A stretch of 64,000 nt of DNA from positions 434,001 through 498,000 of the forward strand of contig NZ_LMLC01000004.1 in the NCBI RefSeq assembly GCF_001421805.1, read 5' to 3'. Position 1 is the first letter of the stretch, and each line of letters opens with the position of its first letter. The position numbers and the translations under genes were made by a program. Below the pieces are notes generated by a model, which saw only the letters and a program-made list of their open reading frames with translations, searched no databases and was not told the DNA's origin. Shown here piece after piece: positions 43,765 through 54,290 of this stretch. This DNA comes from Sphingomonas sp. Leaf34. Its GTDB lineage: Bacteria; Pseudomonadota; Alphaproteobacteria; Sphingomonadales; Sphingomonadaceae.

Positions 43765-44861
43765 GTGATGGCGCACAAATCCTCCCCGGTACGGGGAGGG
43801 GGACCATGCAGGGCATGGTGGAGGGGGCTGGCCACGGGCGTGCCGTTTCGGGCGGGCCCCCCTCCACCGCCTTCGGCGGTCCCCCTCCCCGTGCCGGGGA
43901 GGATTTGCGGGGGTCTCTGACTCCGAATGGCAGCCTGGCGGACTTCATCTGGTTTCGGACCGGTGGGGCGGCCGAGTGGCTCGTGCGGCCTGCGGATGTC
44001 GAGGATCTGGCTGGGTTGTTGAAGACGCTCGATCCTTCGACGCCGGTTCTGCCGGTCGGCGTCGGCTCAAATCTGATCGTTCGGGACGGTGGCGTGCCGG
44101 GGGTCGTCGTCCGGCTGCCCAAGGCGATGGCGAAGGTGTCTGTGCAGGACGGTCGCGTTCGGGCCGGGGCGGGGGCGATGGGGATCACCGTCGCCAGCGC
44201 CGCGCGCGATGCGGGGATCGCCGGGCTCGAGTTTTTGCGCGGCATTCCGGGGACGGTGGGCGGCGCTGTTCGGATGAACGCGGGGGCCTATGGGCGCGAC
44301 GTCAGCGATATCCTGATCGAGGCGACCGTCGTCACGCGCGACGGCGCGATCGAGACGTGGCCGGCGGCGCGGTTCGGCTATGTGTACCGGCATTCTGACC
44401 TACCGGCGGGGGCGGTGGTGGTCGAGGCGGTGTTTTCGGGCACGCCTGGCGAGCCTAGCGTCATCGGTGCGGAGATGCACCGGATCGCCGCCGAGCGCGA
44501 GGCGTCGCAGCCTCTGCGATCGCGTACCGGCGGATCGACGTTCAAGAATCCCGAGGGGCACAAGGCCTGGGCGCTGATCGATGCGGCCGGGTGTCGTGGG
44601 CTGACGCGCGGCGACGCGCAGGTGAGCGAGAAGCATTGCAATTTCCTGCTGAACCTCGGGTCTGCGTCGAGCGCGGAGATCGAGGCGCTGGGTGAAGAGG
44701 TACGGGACAAGGTGAAGGCGCATTCTGGGGTGACGTTGGAATGGGAAATCCAGCGGGTGGGTGAATACCTCCCCTCCCGCTTGCGGGAGGGGTCGGGGGA
44801 GGGCGGTCTGGATACCGGCATCTCGCATCAACCCCTCCCGCATGCGGGAGGAGAGGCATGA
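43761..44861 (+). CDS. murB: UDP-N-acetylenolpyruvylglucosamine reductase MurB, with repeat-derived ends
   Basis: A flavoenzyme giving UDP-MurNAc, read here as 366 residues. The core, about residues 58-335, is normal: [33 protein letters not shown] (FAD), [49 protein letters not shown] Cys/His loop as [20 protein letters not shown], and [13 protein letters not shown] 43761 overlaps the murC stop. Residues 6-48 and the last 31 residues come from palindromic elements lying in the reading frame. ATG 43806 or 43815 are possible internal starts that would avoid part of the N-terminal element. Overlaps ddl. Confidence 0.92.
   Translation: MSDGAQILPGTGRGTMQGMVEGAGHGRAVSGGPPSTAFGGPPPRAGEDLRGSLTPNGSLADFIWFRTGGAAEWLVRPADVEDLAGLLKTLDPSTPVLPVGVGSNLIVRDGGVPGVVVRLPKAMAKVSVQDGRVRAGAGAMGITVASAARDAGIAGLEFLRGIPGTVGGAVRMNAGAYGRDVSDILIEATVVTRDGAIETWPAARFGYVYRHSDLPAGAVVVEAVFSGTPGEPSVIGAEMHRIAAEREASQPLRSRTGGSTFKNPEGHKAWALIDAAGCRGLTRGDAQVSEKHCNFLLNLGSASSAEIEALGEEVRDKVKAHSGVTLEWEIQRVGEYLPSRLREGSGEGGLDTGISHQPLPHAGGEA
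43777..43906. repeat. 130-bp palindromic element inside the murB start region
   Basis: Outer arms at 43777-43805 and 43878-43906 are complementary at 28 of 29 positions. Inner arms (GGTGGAGGGGG and CCCCCTCCACC) lie within, plus a small hairpin ACCGCCTTCGGCGGT. The element begins about 13 bp past the murC stop and lies in the murB frame. Confidence 0.9.
44768..44856. repeat. Palindromic element at the murB/ddl junction
   Basis: Two hairpin units, CCCCTCCCGCTTGCGGGAGG at 44771 and CCCCTCCCGCATGCGGGAGG near 44832, separated by a GGTCGGGGGAGGGC spacer. It ends at the base before the GC preceding the ddl ATG. The units match those between murE and murF and are read in frame as the MurB tail. Confidence 0.9.
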
Positions 44862-45796
44862 CGGCGCCTCTTCACATCGCGGTGCTGATGGGCGGCTGGT
44901 CGGCGGAGCGTGAGGTTTCGCTGATGTCGGGCAATGGCTGTGCCGATGCGCTCGAATCGCTCGGGCACCGGGTTACGCGGATCGATATGGGGCGCGACGT
45001 CGCGGCCCGGTTGGCTGAGGCTCAGCCCGATCTCGTGTTCAACGCGCTGCATGGGACGCCTGGCGAGGATGGCTCGGTGCAGGGGCTGCTCGACCTGATG
45101 GGGGTGCGCTATACGCATTCGGGGCTGGCGACGTCGGTGATCGCGATCGACAAGGTGCTGACCAAGTTGCTGCTGGTGCCCGCAGGCATCCCGATGCCGG
45201 GCGGGCGGATCGTCAAGTCGGCGGAGCTGTTCGAGGGCGATCCGATGGCGCGGCCTTATGTGCTGAAGCCGGTCAACGAAGGGTCGTCGGTCGGCGTCGC
45301 GATCGTCACCAATAGCAGCACTTACGGCAATCCGATCGCGCGCGACAGCGTCGGGCCGTGGATCGATTTCGAGGAGCTGCTCGCCGAGCCCTATATTCGC
45401 GGGCGCGAGCTGACGACGGCGGTGCTCGGTACCCACGCGCTGGGCGTCACCGAGTTGAAGCCCAAGACGGGCTGGTACGACTATGAGTCGAAATATACCG
45501 ACGGGATGACCGAGCATGTCTGCCCGGCGGAAATTCCCGACGAGATTGCCAAGGCGTGCAAGAGCCTCGCGCTTGAGGCGCACCGGTTGCTTGGCTGCAA
45601 GGGCGCGTCGCGGTCGGATTTCCGCTGGGACGACGAGCGCGGTGTCGACGGGCTGTTCCTGCTCGAGGTGAACACGCAGCCGGGGATGACTCCGCTGAGC
45701 CTCGTTCCCGAACAGGCGCGGCATATCGGCATGAGCTATGCCGAACTGGTGCAGGCGATCGTCGACGAGGCGATCGCGGACAATCCTTCGCCATGA
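44858..45796 (+). CDS. ddl: D-alanine-D-alanine ligase Ddl
   Basis: A 312-residue ATP-grasp enzyme that makes D-Ala-D-Ala for MurF. It begins HIAVLMGGWSAEREVSLMSG, with FNALHGTPGEDGSVQGLLDL, VLKPVNEGSSVGVAIV (ATP) and SRSDFRWDDERGVDGLFLLE and EVNTQPGMTPLSLVPEQA (metal). The ATG overlaps the extended murB stop (ATGA), so coupling is kept despite the inserted element. Overlaps ftsQ by 4 nt. Confidence 0.95.
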   Translation: MTAPLHIAVLMGGWSAEREVSLMSGNGCADALESLGHRVTRIDMGRDVAARLAEAQPDLVFNALHGTPGEDGSVQGLLDLMGVRYTHSGLATSVIAIDKVLTKLLLVPAGIPMPGGRIVKSAELFEGDPMARPYVLKPVNEGSSVGVAIVTNSSTYGNPIARDSVGPWIDFEELLAEPYIRGRELTTAVLGTHALGVTELKPKTGWYDYESKYTDGMTEHVCPAEIPDEIAKACKSLALEAHRLLGCKGASRSDFRWDDERGVDGLFLLEVNTQPGMTPLSLVPEQARHIGMSYAELVQAIVDEAIADNPSP

Positions 45797-46755
45797 GCCG
45801 GACGATCAAGCGCGGCCCGCCGCCCAAGCGGCCCGCCCCGCGGCGTAAGGTCGCGGTCAAGAAGGTGTCGGCGATGGACCGGCTGGTTGGGATGCTCCCG
45901 GTCAGCGAGGACACGCTGCGCAAGATCGCGACCTGGTCGATCCTGGGTGCGGGCGGTGCGGTGGCGATCGCGGCGGCGACGTGGATCGGCATTCCGGGCA
46001 TGATCGGTGCGGCGGTGGCCGAAGGCGCCGGGCGCGCGGGCTTCAAGGTCGAGCAGATCGAGGTGACCGGCCTCAAGCGGATGGACCGGATGTCGGTCTA
46101 TGCGGTCGCGCTGGAGGACAAGCAGAACCAGACGTCGATGCTGTCGGTCGATCTGGAGGCGGTGCGGCAGAAGCTGTTGCGCTATGGCTGGATCGCGGAC
46201 GCACACGTCTCGCGGCGGCTGCCGAACACGATGCTGGTCGATATCGTCGAGCGGACGCCGGCTGCGGTGTGGCAGGACAATGGCCAGCTGACGCTGATCG
46301 ATTCGTCGGGCGTGCTGCTGGAGCCGGTTCAGCCCGAGGCGATCCCGAACCTGCCGCTGGTGATCGGGCCGGGCGCGGATCGGCAGGAGGCGTCGTACCA
46401 GACGCTCCTCGCCGCGGCGCCGGCGCTGAAGCCGCGCGTGAAGGCGGCGACGTGGGTTGGCAATCGGCGCTGGGACCTGACGTTCGAGAGCGGCGAGACG
46501 TTGGCGCTGCCCGAAGACGGCGCGCCGCGTGCGCTGGTGAAGTTTGCCGAGCTGGATGGGGCGCGGCCGTTGCTGGGGCGCGGCTGGATCCGGTTCGACA
46601 TGCGCGACCCGACCAAGCTGGTCGCGCGCAAGCCGGGCGCGAGCTTGGCGCACAGTGTCGACGTGCCGGCGCCAGCTAGTGCGCCGGAAACGGGCGAAAC
46701 TACGACTACCCCGTCGCAATCGGCGGGCGCGAACGTAACGGGCGGGGAGGGATGA
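45793..46755 (+). CDS. ftsQ: Divisome protein FtsQ
   Basis: A 320-residue single-pass protein. A basic N-terminus (RTIKRGPPPKRPAPRRK) precedes the membrane segment at about 46-72. A POTRA domain at about 85-155 (VEQIEVTGLKRMDRMSVYA) and a beta domain follow; the tail is Thr/Glu/Pro-rich. FtsQ joins FtsL/FtsB. It overlaps ddl by 4 nt and is one base from ftsA. Confidence 0.9.
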   Translation: MSRTIKRGPPPKRPAPRRKVAVKKVSAMDRLVGMLPVSEDTLRKIATWSILGAGGAVAIAAATWIGIPGMIGAAVAEGAGRAGFKVEQIEVTGLKRMDRMSVYAVALEDKQNQTSMLSVDLEAVRQKLLRYGWIADAHVSRRLPNTMLVDIVERTPAAVWQDNGQLTLIDSSGVLLEPVQPEAIPNLPLVIGPGADRQEASYQTLLAAAPALKPRVKAATWVGNRRWDLTFESGETLALPEDGAPRALVKFAELDGARPLLGRGWIRFDMRDPTKLVARKPGASLAHSVDVPAPASAPETGETTTTPSQSAGANVTGGEG

Positions 46756-46756
46756 C

Positions 46757-48019
46757 ATGGCGAAGGTGGCACCGGAAGGGCTGATCACGGCGCTCGATAT
46801 CGGGTCGTCGAAGGTTTCGGCGATGATCGCGCAAAAGGGGGACGGGGGCGAGCTGATCGTGCTTGGCACCGGCCAGCGCGAGAGCCGCGGCGTCAAGCGC
46901 GGCTATATCGCCGACATGGCGACGACCGAGGCGGCGGTGCGCGAGGCGGTCGAGCAGGCCGAGCGGATCGCGGGGATCAACATCGAGAATGTCTGGGTCG
47001 GCTTCTCGGCCGGCGGGCTCGTGTCCGACGTCGCCGAGGTCGAGTTCGAACTGGGCGGCCACCGCGTCGAGCAGCAGGATATCGATGCGTTGCTCGCCGC
47101 CGGGCGCAACTCGATCGATCCGCAGGGACGGATGGTGCTGCACGCGCAGCCCGCGCTCTATACGCTCGACGGGCTGACGGGGGTGAAGACGCCGCTCGGG
47201 CTGCATGCTGACCGGCTTGGCGTGCATATCCATGTGGTGGCGGCGGACGGGTCGCCGGTGCGCAATCTCGATCTGTGCGTGCGCTCGGCGCATCTCGAGG
47301 TGAAGTCGATCATCGCCTCGCCGGTCGCGACGGGGCTCGCCTGCCTGAGCGACGAGGAGCGCGAGCTCGGCGTCGCGCTGGTCGAGATGGGGGCGGGGAT
47401 CACCAACGTGTCGCTGTTCGCAGGCGGCATGCTGGTTGGGCTGACCTCGATCCCGATCGGTGCGCAGGACATTACCGACGACATCGCGAGCGCGTTCGGG
47501 ACTCGGCGGCAGAATGCCGAGCGGATGAAGTGCTTCCACGGATCGGCCAACGCGTCGCCGCGCGACAATCACGACATGATCCCGGTCATGCCGATCTCGG
47601 CCGAGGATGGCGCGGGCGAGGGTGCGCAGATCACCAAGGCGCAGCTGATCGGCGTGATCCGCCAGCGTTTGGAGCATCAGATGGGGGAGGTACGCAACGC
47701 GCTGACCAAGCTGAAGTTCGAGGGGCCGGTCGGGCGGCAGGTCGTGCTGACCGGTGGTGGCGCCGAGCTGAAGGGGGTCGCCGATTATGCGCAGCAGGCG
47801 CTCGGACGCTCGGTCCGGATCGGTCGACCGCGCGGGTTGACCGCGCTGCCGGAAGCGCATGGCGGACCGGCGTTCGCGACGCTAGCGGGGTTGGCCTTCT
47901 ATGCGGCGACCAACCCGATCGACCTTCGCGGGCTCGCGCCGCAGCGGACGACGGTGCACCGACCAAAGGGCATGGGCATGGTCCGCAAGTTGATTCAGGC
48001 GGCACGCGCGAATTATTAA
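46757..48019 (+). CDS. ftsA: Cell division actin-like protein FtsA
   Basis: A 420-residue actin-fold ATPase tethering FtsZ to the membrane. It shows ITALDIGSSKVSAMIAQ (phosphate 1), VALVEMGAGITNVSLFAGG (phosphate 2) and VVLTGGGAELKGVADYA (adenosine). The C-terminus GMVRKLIQAARANY is a likely amphipathic membrane-targeting helix. ATG 46757 is one base past the ftsQ stop. 113 bp separate it from ftsZ. Confidence 0.96.
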   Translation: MAKVAPEGLITALDIGSSKVSAMIAQKGDGGELIVLGTGQRESRGVKRGYIADMATTEAAVREAVEQAERIAGINIENVWVGFSAGGLVSDVAEVEFELGGHRVEQQDIDALLAAGRNSIDPQGRMVLHAQPALYTLDGLTGVKTPLGLHADRLGVHIHVVAADGSPVRNLDLCVRSAHLEVKSIIASPVATGLACLSDEERELGVALVEMGAGITNVSLFAGGMLVGLTSIPIGAQDITDDIASAFGTRRQNAERMKCFHGSANASPRDNHDMIPVMPISAEDGAGEGAQITKAQLIGVIRQRLEHQMGEVRNALTKLKFEGPVGRQVVLTGGGAELKGVADYAQQALGRSVRIGRPRGLTALPEAHGGPAFATLAGLAFYAATNPIDLRGLAPQRTTVHRPKGMGMVRKLIQAARANY

Positions 48020-48132
48020 GAGTTTCGAGGGTGCTGGCGTTATTTCGGCTGGAACAGGCCGTAACGTTGGTGCACACAGATTAATCAGGGGCCCGGCCGT
48101 AGCGTATCTACCGGGTTGTGCGGAGAACGGCG

Positions 48133-49728
48133 ATGAGCATCGAATTCCTTAGTCCCGAAGTGGACGATCTGGCCCCCCGCATCGCGGTGATCGGCGTCGG
48201 CGGCGCTGGCGGCAACGCGATCGCCAACATGATGCGGGCCGACGTCCAGGGCGTCGACTTCCTCGTGGCGAACACCGACGCGCAGGCGTTGAAGCAGTCG
48301 ACCGCGCCGCAGCGGATCCAGCTGGGCACCAAGATCACGCAAGGGCTCGGTGCCGGCTCGCGTCCCGAGATCGGCCGCGCCGCCGCCGAGGAGACGATCG
48401 ACCAGCTCGCCAAGATGCTCGAAGGCGCGCACATGTGCTTCATCACCGCCGGCATGGGCGGCGGTACGGGCACGGGCGCGGCGCCGGTCATCGCCAAGGC
48501 GGCGCGCGACATGGGCATCCTGACCGTCGGCGTCGTGACCAAGCCGTTCGCGTTCGAGGGCAACCGTCGCGCCAAGTCGGCCGAGGGCGGCATCGACGAG
48601 CTGCAGAAATATGTCGACACGCTGATCGTCATCCCGAACCAGAATCTGTTCCTCATTGCCAACGCGAACACGACCTTCAAGGAAGCGTTCACGATGGCAG
48701 ACGAGGTCCTCCAGCAGGGCGTCCGCAGCATCACCGACCTGATGGTGATGCCGGGCCTCATCAACCTCGATTTCGCCGACGTCCGCTCGGTGATGCAGGA
48801 GATGGGCAAGGCGATGATGGGCACCGGCGAGGCGAGCGGCGACAACCGCGCGCTCGAGGCTGCACAGAAGGCGATCTCGAACCCGCTGCTCGAAGGCGTC
48901 AGTATGCGCGGCGCCAAGGGCGTCATCATCTCGATCACCGGCGGCGACGACATGCGCCTGCTCGAGGTCGACGAAGCCGCCAATCACATCCGCGATCTGG
49001 TCGATCCCGATGCGAACATCATTTGGGGTTCGGCGTTCAACCAGGAGCTCGAAGGCAAGATCCGCGTCTCGGTCGTCGCGACCGGGATCGACGCCGATGC
49101 GCGTCCGCCCGAGGTTGCGCCCGAGCCGACGCGGTCGTTCAGCTTCGGATCGCGCAAGACCGACGAAAACACGTCGTTCCGTCCGAGCGAGCCATCCGCA
49201 TCGGCTCCGGCCGCTGCCGCACCCGTCGAAGAGCCGCTTGACCTGACCGCGTCATCGGAGGTCGAGCCATCGGCGTCGGACGACGAACTGGTGCTCGGTG
49301 CCGAGACCATGGTCCCACAGGCTGCCCCGGCACCTGCGCCCGCACCGGCGCCCGCACCACAGGGTCACAGCGCGCAGGTCCATGTTCCGCAGGCGCCGCG
49401 CACCTATGCCGACGAGCCCTATGGTCGTGGCCCGATTGCGCGTCCGGCCTCCGCCTCGCCGGTGCCGCCTGCACGCGCGCCGATCGCGCCGGCGATCCCC
49501 GTGCCGACCCCGGCTGCGGACGAGGGTGGCGCGCGTCGCCGCTGGCTCGCGCCGGGCGCCGAGGCTGCCCCCGAGGCGGTGCCGGCCGCACCGCGCGTGA
49601 AGCTTGGCGGTACGCTGTTCGAGCGGATGTCGAATGCGGCGCGGGGCGCAGCGAAGGAAGAGGGCGATGCGGCACCGCAGGATCCGCTCGACATTCCGCG
49701 CTTCCTGCACCGGCAGAACAACCAATAA
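48133..49728 (+). CDS. ftsZ: Tubulin-like division protein FtsZ, long linker
   Basis: A 531-residue GTPase forming the division ring. GGVGGAGG-type loop as [13 protein letters not shown] near 22-34, the tubulin signature GGGTGTG at 109-115 and a T7-loop region [10 protein letters not shown] near 214. After about residue 325 an Ala/Pro-rich linker of some 190 residues runs to the conserved C-terminal peptide [12 protein letters not shown] (520-531), which binds FtsA. ATG 48133 is the normal start. The gap before it probably holds an extra ftsZ promoter. Confidence 0.96.
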   Translation: MSIEFLSPEVDDLAPRIAVIGVGGAGGNAIANMMRADVQGVDFLVANTDAQALKQSTAPQRIQLGTKITQGLGAGSRPEIGRAAAEETIDQLAKMLEGAHMCFITAGMGGGTGTGAAPVIAKAARDMGILTVGVVTKPFAFEGNRRAKSAEGGIDELQKYVDTLIVIPNQNLFLIANANTTFKEAFTMADEVLQQGVRSITDLMVMPGLINLDFADVRSVMQEMGKAMMGTGEASGDNRALEAAQKAISNPLLEGVSMRGAKGVIISITGGDDMRLLEVDEAANHIRDLVDPDANIIWGSAFNQELEGKIRVSVVATGIDADARPPEVAPEPTRSFSFGSRKTDENTSFRPSEPSASAPAAAAPVEEPLDLTASSEVEPSASDDELVLGAETMVPQAAPAPAPAPAPAPQGHSAQVHVPQAPRTYADEPYGRGPIARPASASPVPPARAPIAPAIPVPTPAADEGGARRRWLAPGAEAAPEAVPAAPRVKLGGTLFERMSNAARGAAKEEGDAAPQDPLDIPRFLHRQNNQ

Positions 49729-49805
49729 GGTTGGACGTCGTTCTCTCGGTCTGGCGGGGAACGGCGGGGCCAGATGGATTGGTGGAGGTATCGTCCTCCA
49801 ACATA

Positions 49806-49914
49806 ACCTCCCCGGCGGAGGCCGGGGCCAGTTGGCAAGGTTGATGTAACGGAGCGCGTTCCATCGGTATTTCCGTCTGCCAACCGGACTCCGGCCGCCG
49901 CCGGGGAGGCGGCG
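49806..49914. repeat. Imperfect palindrome downstream of ftsZ
   Basis: Arms of about 31-35 bp (ACCTCCCCGGCGGAGGCCGG onward at 49806, and its imperfect complement ending near 49914). It may terminate the dcw transcript or be another copy of the dispersed element. Confidence 0.7.
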
Positions 49915-50078
49915 TTTCAGCGTGAACGATTTTTCAAGATTAATTATGACGAATCCGCAGATCGCAACCCTCGCCCGTTACTTGCTCCTTGGTGCTGCAT
50001 TCGTCGTTGCCCCGGCCCGGTTCGCCGCGCGCGCGCGTCGCGGACATTGCCGGTTCGGTCGGGCTGGGGTCTAGACGG

Positions 50079-52364
50079 ATGATCCTCATGACCCGCTCGT
50101 CCCATCATCTCCTGACTGCTGCGCTGGCGCTCGTGCTGGCGGCGGTGCCGTGCGCGGCGTCCGGACAGGCGATGATTCAGGCGATCCCGGGGACGACCGA
50201 TGCGGACCGCTTGGGCGACGAGATGCGCAAGCTGGCCAGCAACCCGCGTGACATCGACGCGCTGATCCGGGCGGGCGACCTGTCGATGGGGCTGGGCGAC
50301 CTGAGTGGCGCTGCCGCGCTGTTCGCGCGTGCCGAAAAGGTGAACCCGCGCGATGGCCGCGCGAAGGCGGGGATGGCGTCGATCTTGGTGCGGTCCGAGC
50401 GGCCGGGCGAGGCGCTGCGCTATTATGCGCAGGCCGAGGGCTTCGGGCTCGATCCACGCACGTTCGCGGCGGATCGCGGGCTGGCCTATGACCTGATCGG
50501 GCAGCAGGACCGGGCGCAGCGCGACTACCGCGTCGCGTTGCGCGATGCTCCCGATGACGAGACGACGCGGCGCTATGCGCTGTCGCTCGGGATTTCGGGC
50601 AAGCAGGAGCTTGCGTTGCAACAACTCGGTCCCTTGCTGCTGAAGAGCGATCGGGGTGCGTGGCGGTCACGCGCGTTCATCATGGCGATGAACGGCGATG
50701 TGGCGGGCGCGGCGAAGATCGCGACGACGATGATGCCCGCGGGGACCGCGCAGGGGCTGCAACCCTTTTTCCAGCGGCTGCCGACGCTGCCGGCGAGCGA
50801 CCGGGCGTTCGCGGTGCATTTCGGCGAAGTCCATGCGACGCCGGCGCGGCTCGCGGATGCTCGGATGGCGCCGCCGATGGGGATGCTCGCGGCGGATCCG
50901 ACCGCGCCGGTGATGATGGCCGCGGTGACGCCGCAGCCCGTGACCACGGCGACCTCGGGCAAGAAGGGCAAGCGCGATCGGCGCGACAAGCCCGAGCGCG
51001 TCCAGATGGCGGCGGTCACGCGATCGGCGTCGACTCCGGTGCCGATAACGGCGACGATCGCGCCGGCGCCCAGCCCGGTGCGGAGCGCGCCGACGGTTCC
51101 GGCGACCATCTACGCGGCCCCGGTCCAGCTTGCGGCGGCGCCGATGCAGATGGCGCAGGCTCTGCCGCCGCGGACGGTGCCTTCGCCGCAGCCGAGCTAT
51201 GTCGCGAACAGCGCGGTTCAGACTGTGCGCACGAGCCCAGCCGCTGAAGCCAATTCCGTGGTTGCCGCCACCGTGCGGCCGAGCGTGTCGCCCACGGTTC
51301 CGGTGACCACGACGGCGCGTGTCGTGCCGGCGCCAGCGACGGTGGGGACGACGGTGGGGACGCTGCCGCAGAACGTCGCCACGCAAATGGCGGTGATCCC
51401 GGCGGGACAGGGGCGGACCGATCCGACTCGCTCGGCCAATGCGCTTGCGGCGTCGGCGGCGGCTTCGGTGCCGACGCAGCAGGCATCTGGTCAGCAGGTC
51501 CCTGTTCAACAGGTTCCGGGCCAGCAATACGCGCCGGTCCAGAGCGCAAGCGCAGGTACGCCGACGCCGGGCTTCTCCAGTGCCCCGACCCAAAGCTTGG
51601 CCAGTACGTCTACGCCATCACCCGTTACGCCGGTCCGAGCCATCCCGACACCCGTTGCCCCGACGACCGTGGCCGCCGTCGCGACGCCCCGGACTCATGC
51701 GGTGGCGGCCAGCGAGGATTCGATCCTTGCGCGGATCGTCGCGGGGCTCTCGATCCCTGCGTCCGAGCTCGACGTCGCGCCGATGCGTCCTGCGCCGGTC
51801 GTGACGCCTGGCGTCCTGCCAGCGGCCTCGCCGATGTCGGAGGAGGCCGGGCGCGTGCTGGCCGAGGCGAACGCCAAGGCCGAGCGCGATGCCGCCGCCA
51901 AGGCGATTGCGGCAAAGACGCTGGTGGCGGACAAGCTGGCGGCCGACAAGAAGGCGGCCGCGGACAAGAAGGTCGCCGCACGCAAGGCCATCGCCGACAA
52001 GAAGGCGCTGGCCGAGAAGAAGGCGGCGGCGGCCGAAAAGCTAGCGGCGGACAAGGCTGCGGCCGAGGAGAAGCGCATCGCGCGCGCCAATCCGGAACGC
52101 GTCTGGGTGCAGGTGTCGACCGGCGCGACCGAGGGCGACCTGCCCAAGGCGTGGAAGAAGGCCAAGGCCAAGGCGCCGACCGTGTTCGGCAGCCGCGGCG
52201 GCTGGACCGCGCCGTGGAAGGCGACCAACCGCGTGCTCGCCGGGCCGTTCAAGACCGATGCGGAGGCGCGCACCTTCGTCAATCAGCTCGCCAAGGAAGG
52301 CGTTCCGACGTTCACCTTCACCAGCGATCCGGGCGAGATAATCACGAAGTTGCCAGCGAAGTGA
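50079..52364 (+). CDS. TPR and SPOR domain protein, exported
   Basis: A 761-residue protein. A signal-like N-terminus ([21 protein letters not shown]) leads to helical repeats resembling TPRs at about 60-180 ([20 protein letters not shown]). Residues of about 260-560 are Ala/Pro/Thr/Val-rich and low in complexity. A Lys/Ala-rich coiled stretch ([19 protein letters not shown]) follows near 620-670. The C-terminal SPOR domain ([20 protein letters not shown] to the end) would bind denuded glycan at the septum. Its position next to dcw fits a division or cell-wall role. Start choice is ATG 50079; ATG 50088 is possible. Confidence 0.82.
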   Translation: MILMTRSSHHLLTAALALVLAAVPCAASGQAMIQAIPGTTDADRLGDEMRKLASNPRDIDALIRAGDLSMGLGDLSGAAALFARAEKVNPRDGRAKAGMASILVRSERPGEALRYYAQAEGFGLDPRTFAADRGLAYDLIGQQDRAQRDYRVALRDAPDDETTRRYALSLGISGKQELALQQLGPLLLKSDRGAWRSRAFIMAMNGDVAGAAKIATTMMPAGTAQGLQPFFQRLPTLPASDRAFAVHFGEVHATPARLADARMAPPMGMLAADPTAPVMMAAVTPQPVTTATSGKKGKRDRRDKPERVQMAAVTRSASTPVPITATIAPAPSPVRSAPTVPATIYAAPVQLAAAPMQMAQALPPRTVPSPQPSYVANSAVQTVRTSPAAEANSVVAATVRPSVSPTVPVTTTARVVPAPATVGTTVGTLPQNVATQMAVIPAGQGRTDPTRSANALAASAAASVPTQQASGQQVPVQQVPGQQYAPVQSASAGTPTPGFSSAPTQSLASTSTPSPVTPVRAIPTPVAPTTVAAVATPRTHAVAASEDSILARIVAGLSIPASELDVAPMRPAPVVTPGVLPAASPMSEEAGRVLAEANAKAERDAAAKAIAAKTLVADKLAADKKAAADKKVAARKAIADKKALAEKKAAAAEKLAADKAAAEEKRIARANPERVWVQVSTGATEGDLPKAWKKAKAKAPTVFGSRGGWTAPWKATNRVLAGPFKTDAEARTFVNQLAKEGVPTFTFTSDPGEIITKLPAK

Positions 52365-53545
52365 GCTACCGCGCGCCCTGGGCTTCGGACCCGGCGCGCA
52401 GCAAAGGACGGCTTCAGGAAGAACAGAACGGGTCCGTCCGGGGGCCGCGCGATGCGTTCCAGCGCGATCGCGACCGGATCATCCACTCGATCAGCTTCCG
52501 TCGCCTGCGCCACAAGACGCAGGTCTTCATGGCGCCCGATGGCGATCATTTTCGCGTCCGCCTGACGCACAGCCTGGAGGTGGCGCAGATCGGCCGGACG
52601 ATCGCGCGGACGCTGGCGCTGAACGAGGATTTGACCGAGGCGCTGTGCCTGGCGCACGACATCGGCCATCCGCCGTTCGGCCATGCCGGCGAGGATGCGC
52701 TGAAGGCGGCGCTGATGCCGTCGGTCGAGGACGGCGGGCAGGGCGGGTTCGATCACAACGGTCATACGCTGCGCACGTTGATGACGATCGAGCGGCCTTA
52801 TCCGCTGTGGAACGGGCTGAACCTGACCTGGGAGACGCTCGAGGGTCTGGCCAAGCATAACGGGCCGGTGCGGAACCCGGGCTGGGCGCTGGCGGCGGCG
52901 GATGCGGAGTTTCCGCTGGCGCTGACGAGTTTTTCGTCGCTGGAGGCGCAGGTCGCGGCGATCGCCGACGATATCGCCTATGACAATCACGATATCGACG
53001 ATGGTCTGCGCGCGGGGTTGCTGACGCTCGATCAGATGCTGGCGGTGCCGTTGGTCGCGCGCGGCTGGGACGATGTGCGCCGCCGCTTTCCCGATGTCGC
53101 GCCGAAGCGGCTGGTGGGCGAGCTCGTCCGCACGCAGATCGGGACGATGGTCAACGACCTGATCGCCGAGACGCGCGGGCGGATCGCCGCGAGCGGCGTG
53201 ACGAGCGTCGATGATGTGCGCGCGGCGGGACAATGCCTGGTCGGGTTCTCGCCCGAAATGAGGGATGCGGAGCGCGACCTGAAGCGCTTCATGTACGCCA
53301 ACCTGTATCATCATCCGCGCCAGCTGGCGGCGGCGGATGCGGCGCACGGGATCGTGTCGGGGCTATTCGCGGTCTATCGCGAGGATTTGGCCACGATGCC
53401 GGAGGAATGGCGCGAGCGGTTGCCCGCGGCGGAGCCCGACCGGAGCCGGCATATCGCGGACTTCATCGCGGGGATGACCGACCGGTATGCGGTGTCGCGG
53501 TATCGCGAGCTGGTCGGGCCGATCGATCTGCCCGAGGGGTTTTGA
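52361..53545 (+). CDS. dgt: dGTPase-like HD-domain triphosphohydrolase
   Basis: A 394-residue HD hydrolase that splits dGTP (or other dNTP) into deoxynucleoside and triphosphate. It has [36 protein letters not shown], and [18 protein letters not shown] (the H...HD...D metal motif), followed by [16 protein letters not shown] 52361 overlaps the SPOR gene stop. argS lies downstream, an arrangement I recall in other sphingomonads. Confidence 0.92.
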   Translation: MSYRAPWASDPARSKGRLQEEQNGSVRGPRDAFQRDRDRIIHSISFRRLRHKTQVFMAPDGDHFRVRLTHSLEVAQIGRTIARTLALNEDLTEALCLAHDIGHPPFGHAGEDALKAALMPSVEDGGQGGFDHNGHTLRTLMTIERPYPLWNGLNLTWETLEGLAKHNGPVRNPGWALAAADAEFPLALTSFSSLEAQVAAIADDIAYDNHDIDDGLRAGLLTLDQMLAVPLVARGWDDVRRRFPDVAPKRLVGELVRTQIGTMVNDLIAETRGRIAASGVTSVDDVRAAGQCLVGFSPEMRDAERDLKRFMYANLYHHPRQLAAADAAHGIVSGLFAVYREDLATMPEEWRERLPAAEPDRSRHIADFIAGMTDRYAVSRYRELVGPIDLPEGF

Positions 53546-53606
53546 GGGTCACGGACTGTCATCCGTGGTCCTAACTTTTTGCTGTTGGTTTGGCCTTCTC
53601 CACCTC

Positions 53607-53690
53607 CCGTCATCCTGACGAAAGTCAGGACCCAAGTTACCAGGCGCTGCGCGTGATGGCTCTGGGTCCTGACTTTCGTCAGGATGACGG
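53607..53690. repeat. 84-bp perfect inverted repeat, CATCCTGACGAAAG family
   Basis: The 28-bp arms at 53607-53634 and 53663-53690 are exactly complementary, each itself partly palindromic (TCCTGACGAAAGTCAGGA). A related pair is at 56976-57058. It lies between dgt and a convergent small gene, where it could end transcription in both directions. Confidence 0.9.
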
Positions 53691-53779
53691 AGGCGGATGA
53701 GGGGATGGCCACGTAACGCAAGACGGCGGCCGGACCGAGGTCCGACCGCCGTGTTAGTAGTCCGTACGACAGCGTAAGG

Positions 53780-54073
53780 TCAGCGCGTGACCGACGCGAT
53801 GCCGCCCGCTGCGCCGGTGGCTTCGGCGGTCTTGAACGTGACCGGAACCCCGCCCGACACGCCCGAGACGCGATTGCCGCGGACGATCAGGTGAAACTTC
53901 TGGCCCGATGGGTAGCGACGACCATCGATGACCTGACGGCCAGCGTCTTGCGTCGTCGTGTAGACATAGGTGCTGCCTTCGTGGACGAAGCTCTGCTTTT
54001 CGTCGGCAGCCATGCCGATCGTCGAAGTGAGCGCGGCGGCGGCGGCGGCGATAATCTTGAAGGTAGTGCGCAT
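53780..54073 (-). CDS. Small exported protein, hypothetical
   Basis: A 97-residue protein with a signal peptide (MRTTFKIIAAAAAALTSTIG, cut near AMAAD). The mature part SFVHEGSTYVYTTTQDAGRQ and KFHLIVRGNRVSGVSGGVPV looks all-beta. No cysteines. Similar short exported proteins exist in sphingomonads but I do not recall a function. It is divergent from the DUF1800 gene. Confidence 0.75.
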   Translation of the reverse strand: MRTTFKIIAAAAAALTSTIGMAADEKQSFVHEGSTYVYTTTQDAGRQVIDGRRYPSGQKFHLIVRGNRVSGVSGGVPVTFKTAEATGAAGGIASVTR

Positions 54074-54290
54074 GATCGTTTCTCCCGCGTTGTGCGTCGA
54101 GCCGGATCAGGTCTTCTCCCAACTCTCGAGTTAGAGAAATATTGCAGTGCAGCATGAGTCGCAATTGCAAAGCCTTCGATTACGGTTGCGTGCGGCGCAA
54201 CGATGGGCCGACCTGTCGATGCGATGAGCCGCTCTGCCGACATAGTTGCGCGACAAATCGGGCGCAGACCGGTCGGGAAGGAGAGGGTCG

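Noticed and set aside
43777..43906. Palindrome near murB as a rho-independent terminator
   Set aside because: No T-run follows, it is in the murB frame, and the genes on both sides are essential and coupled.
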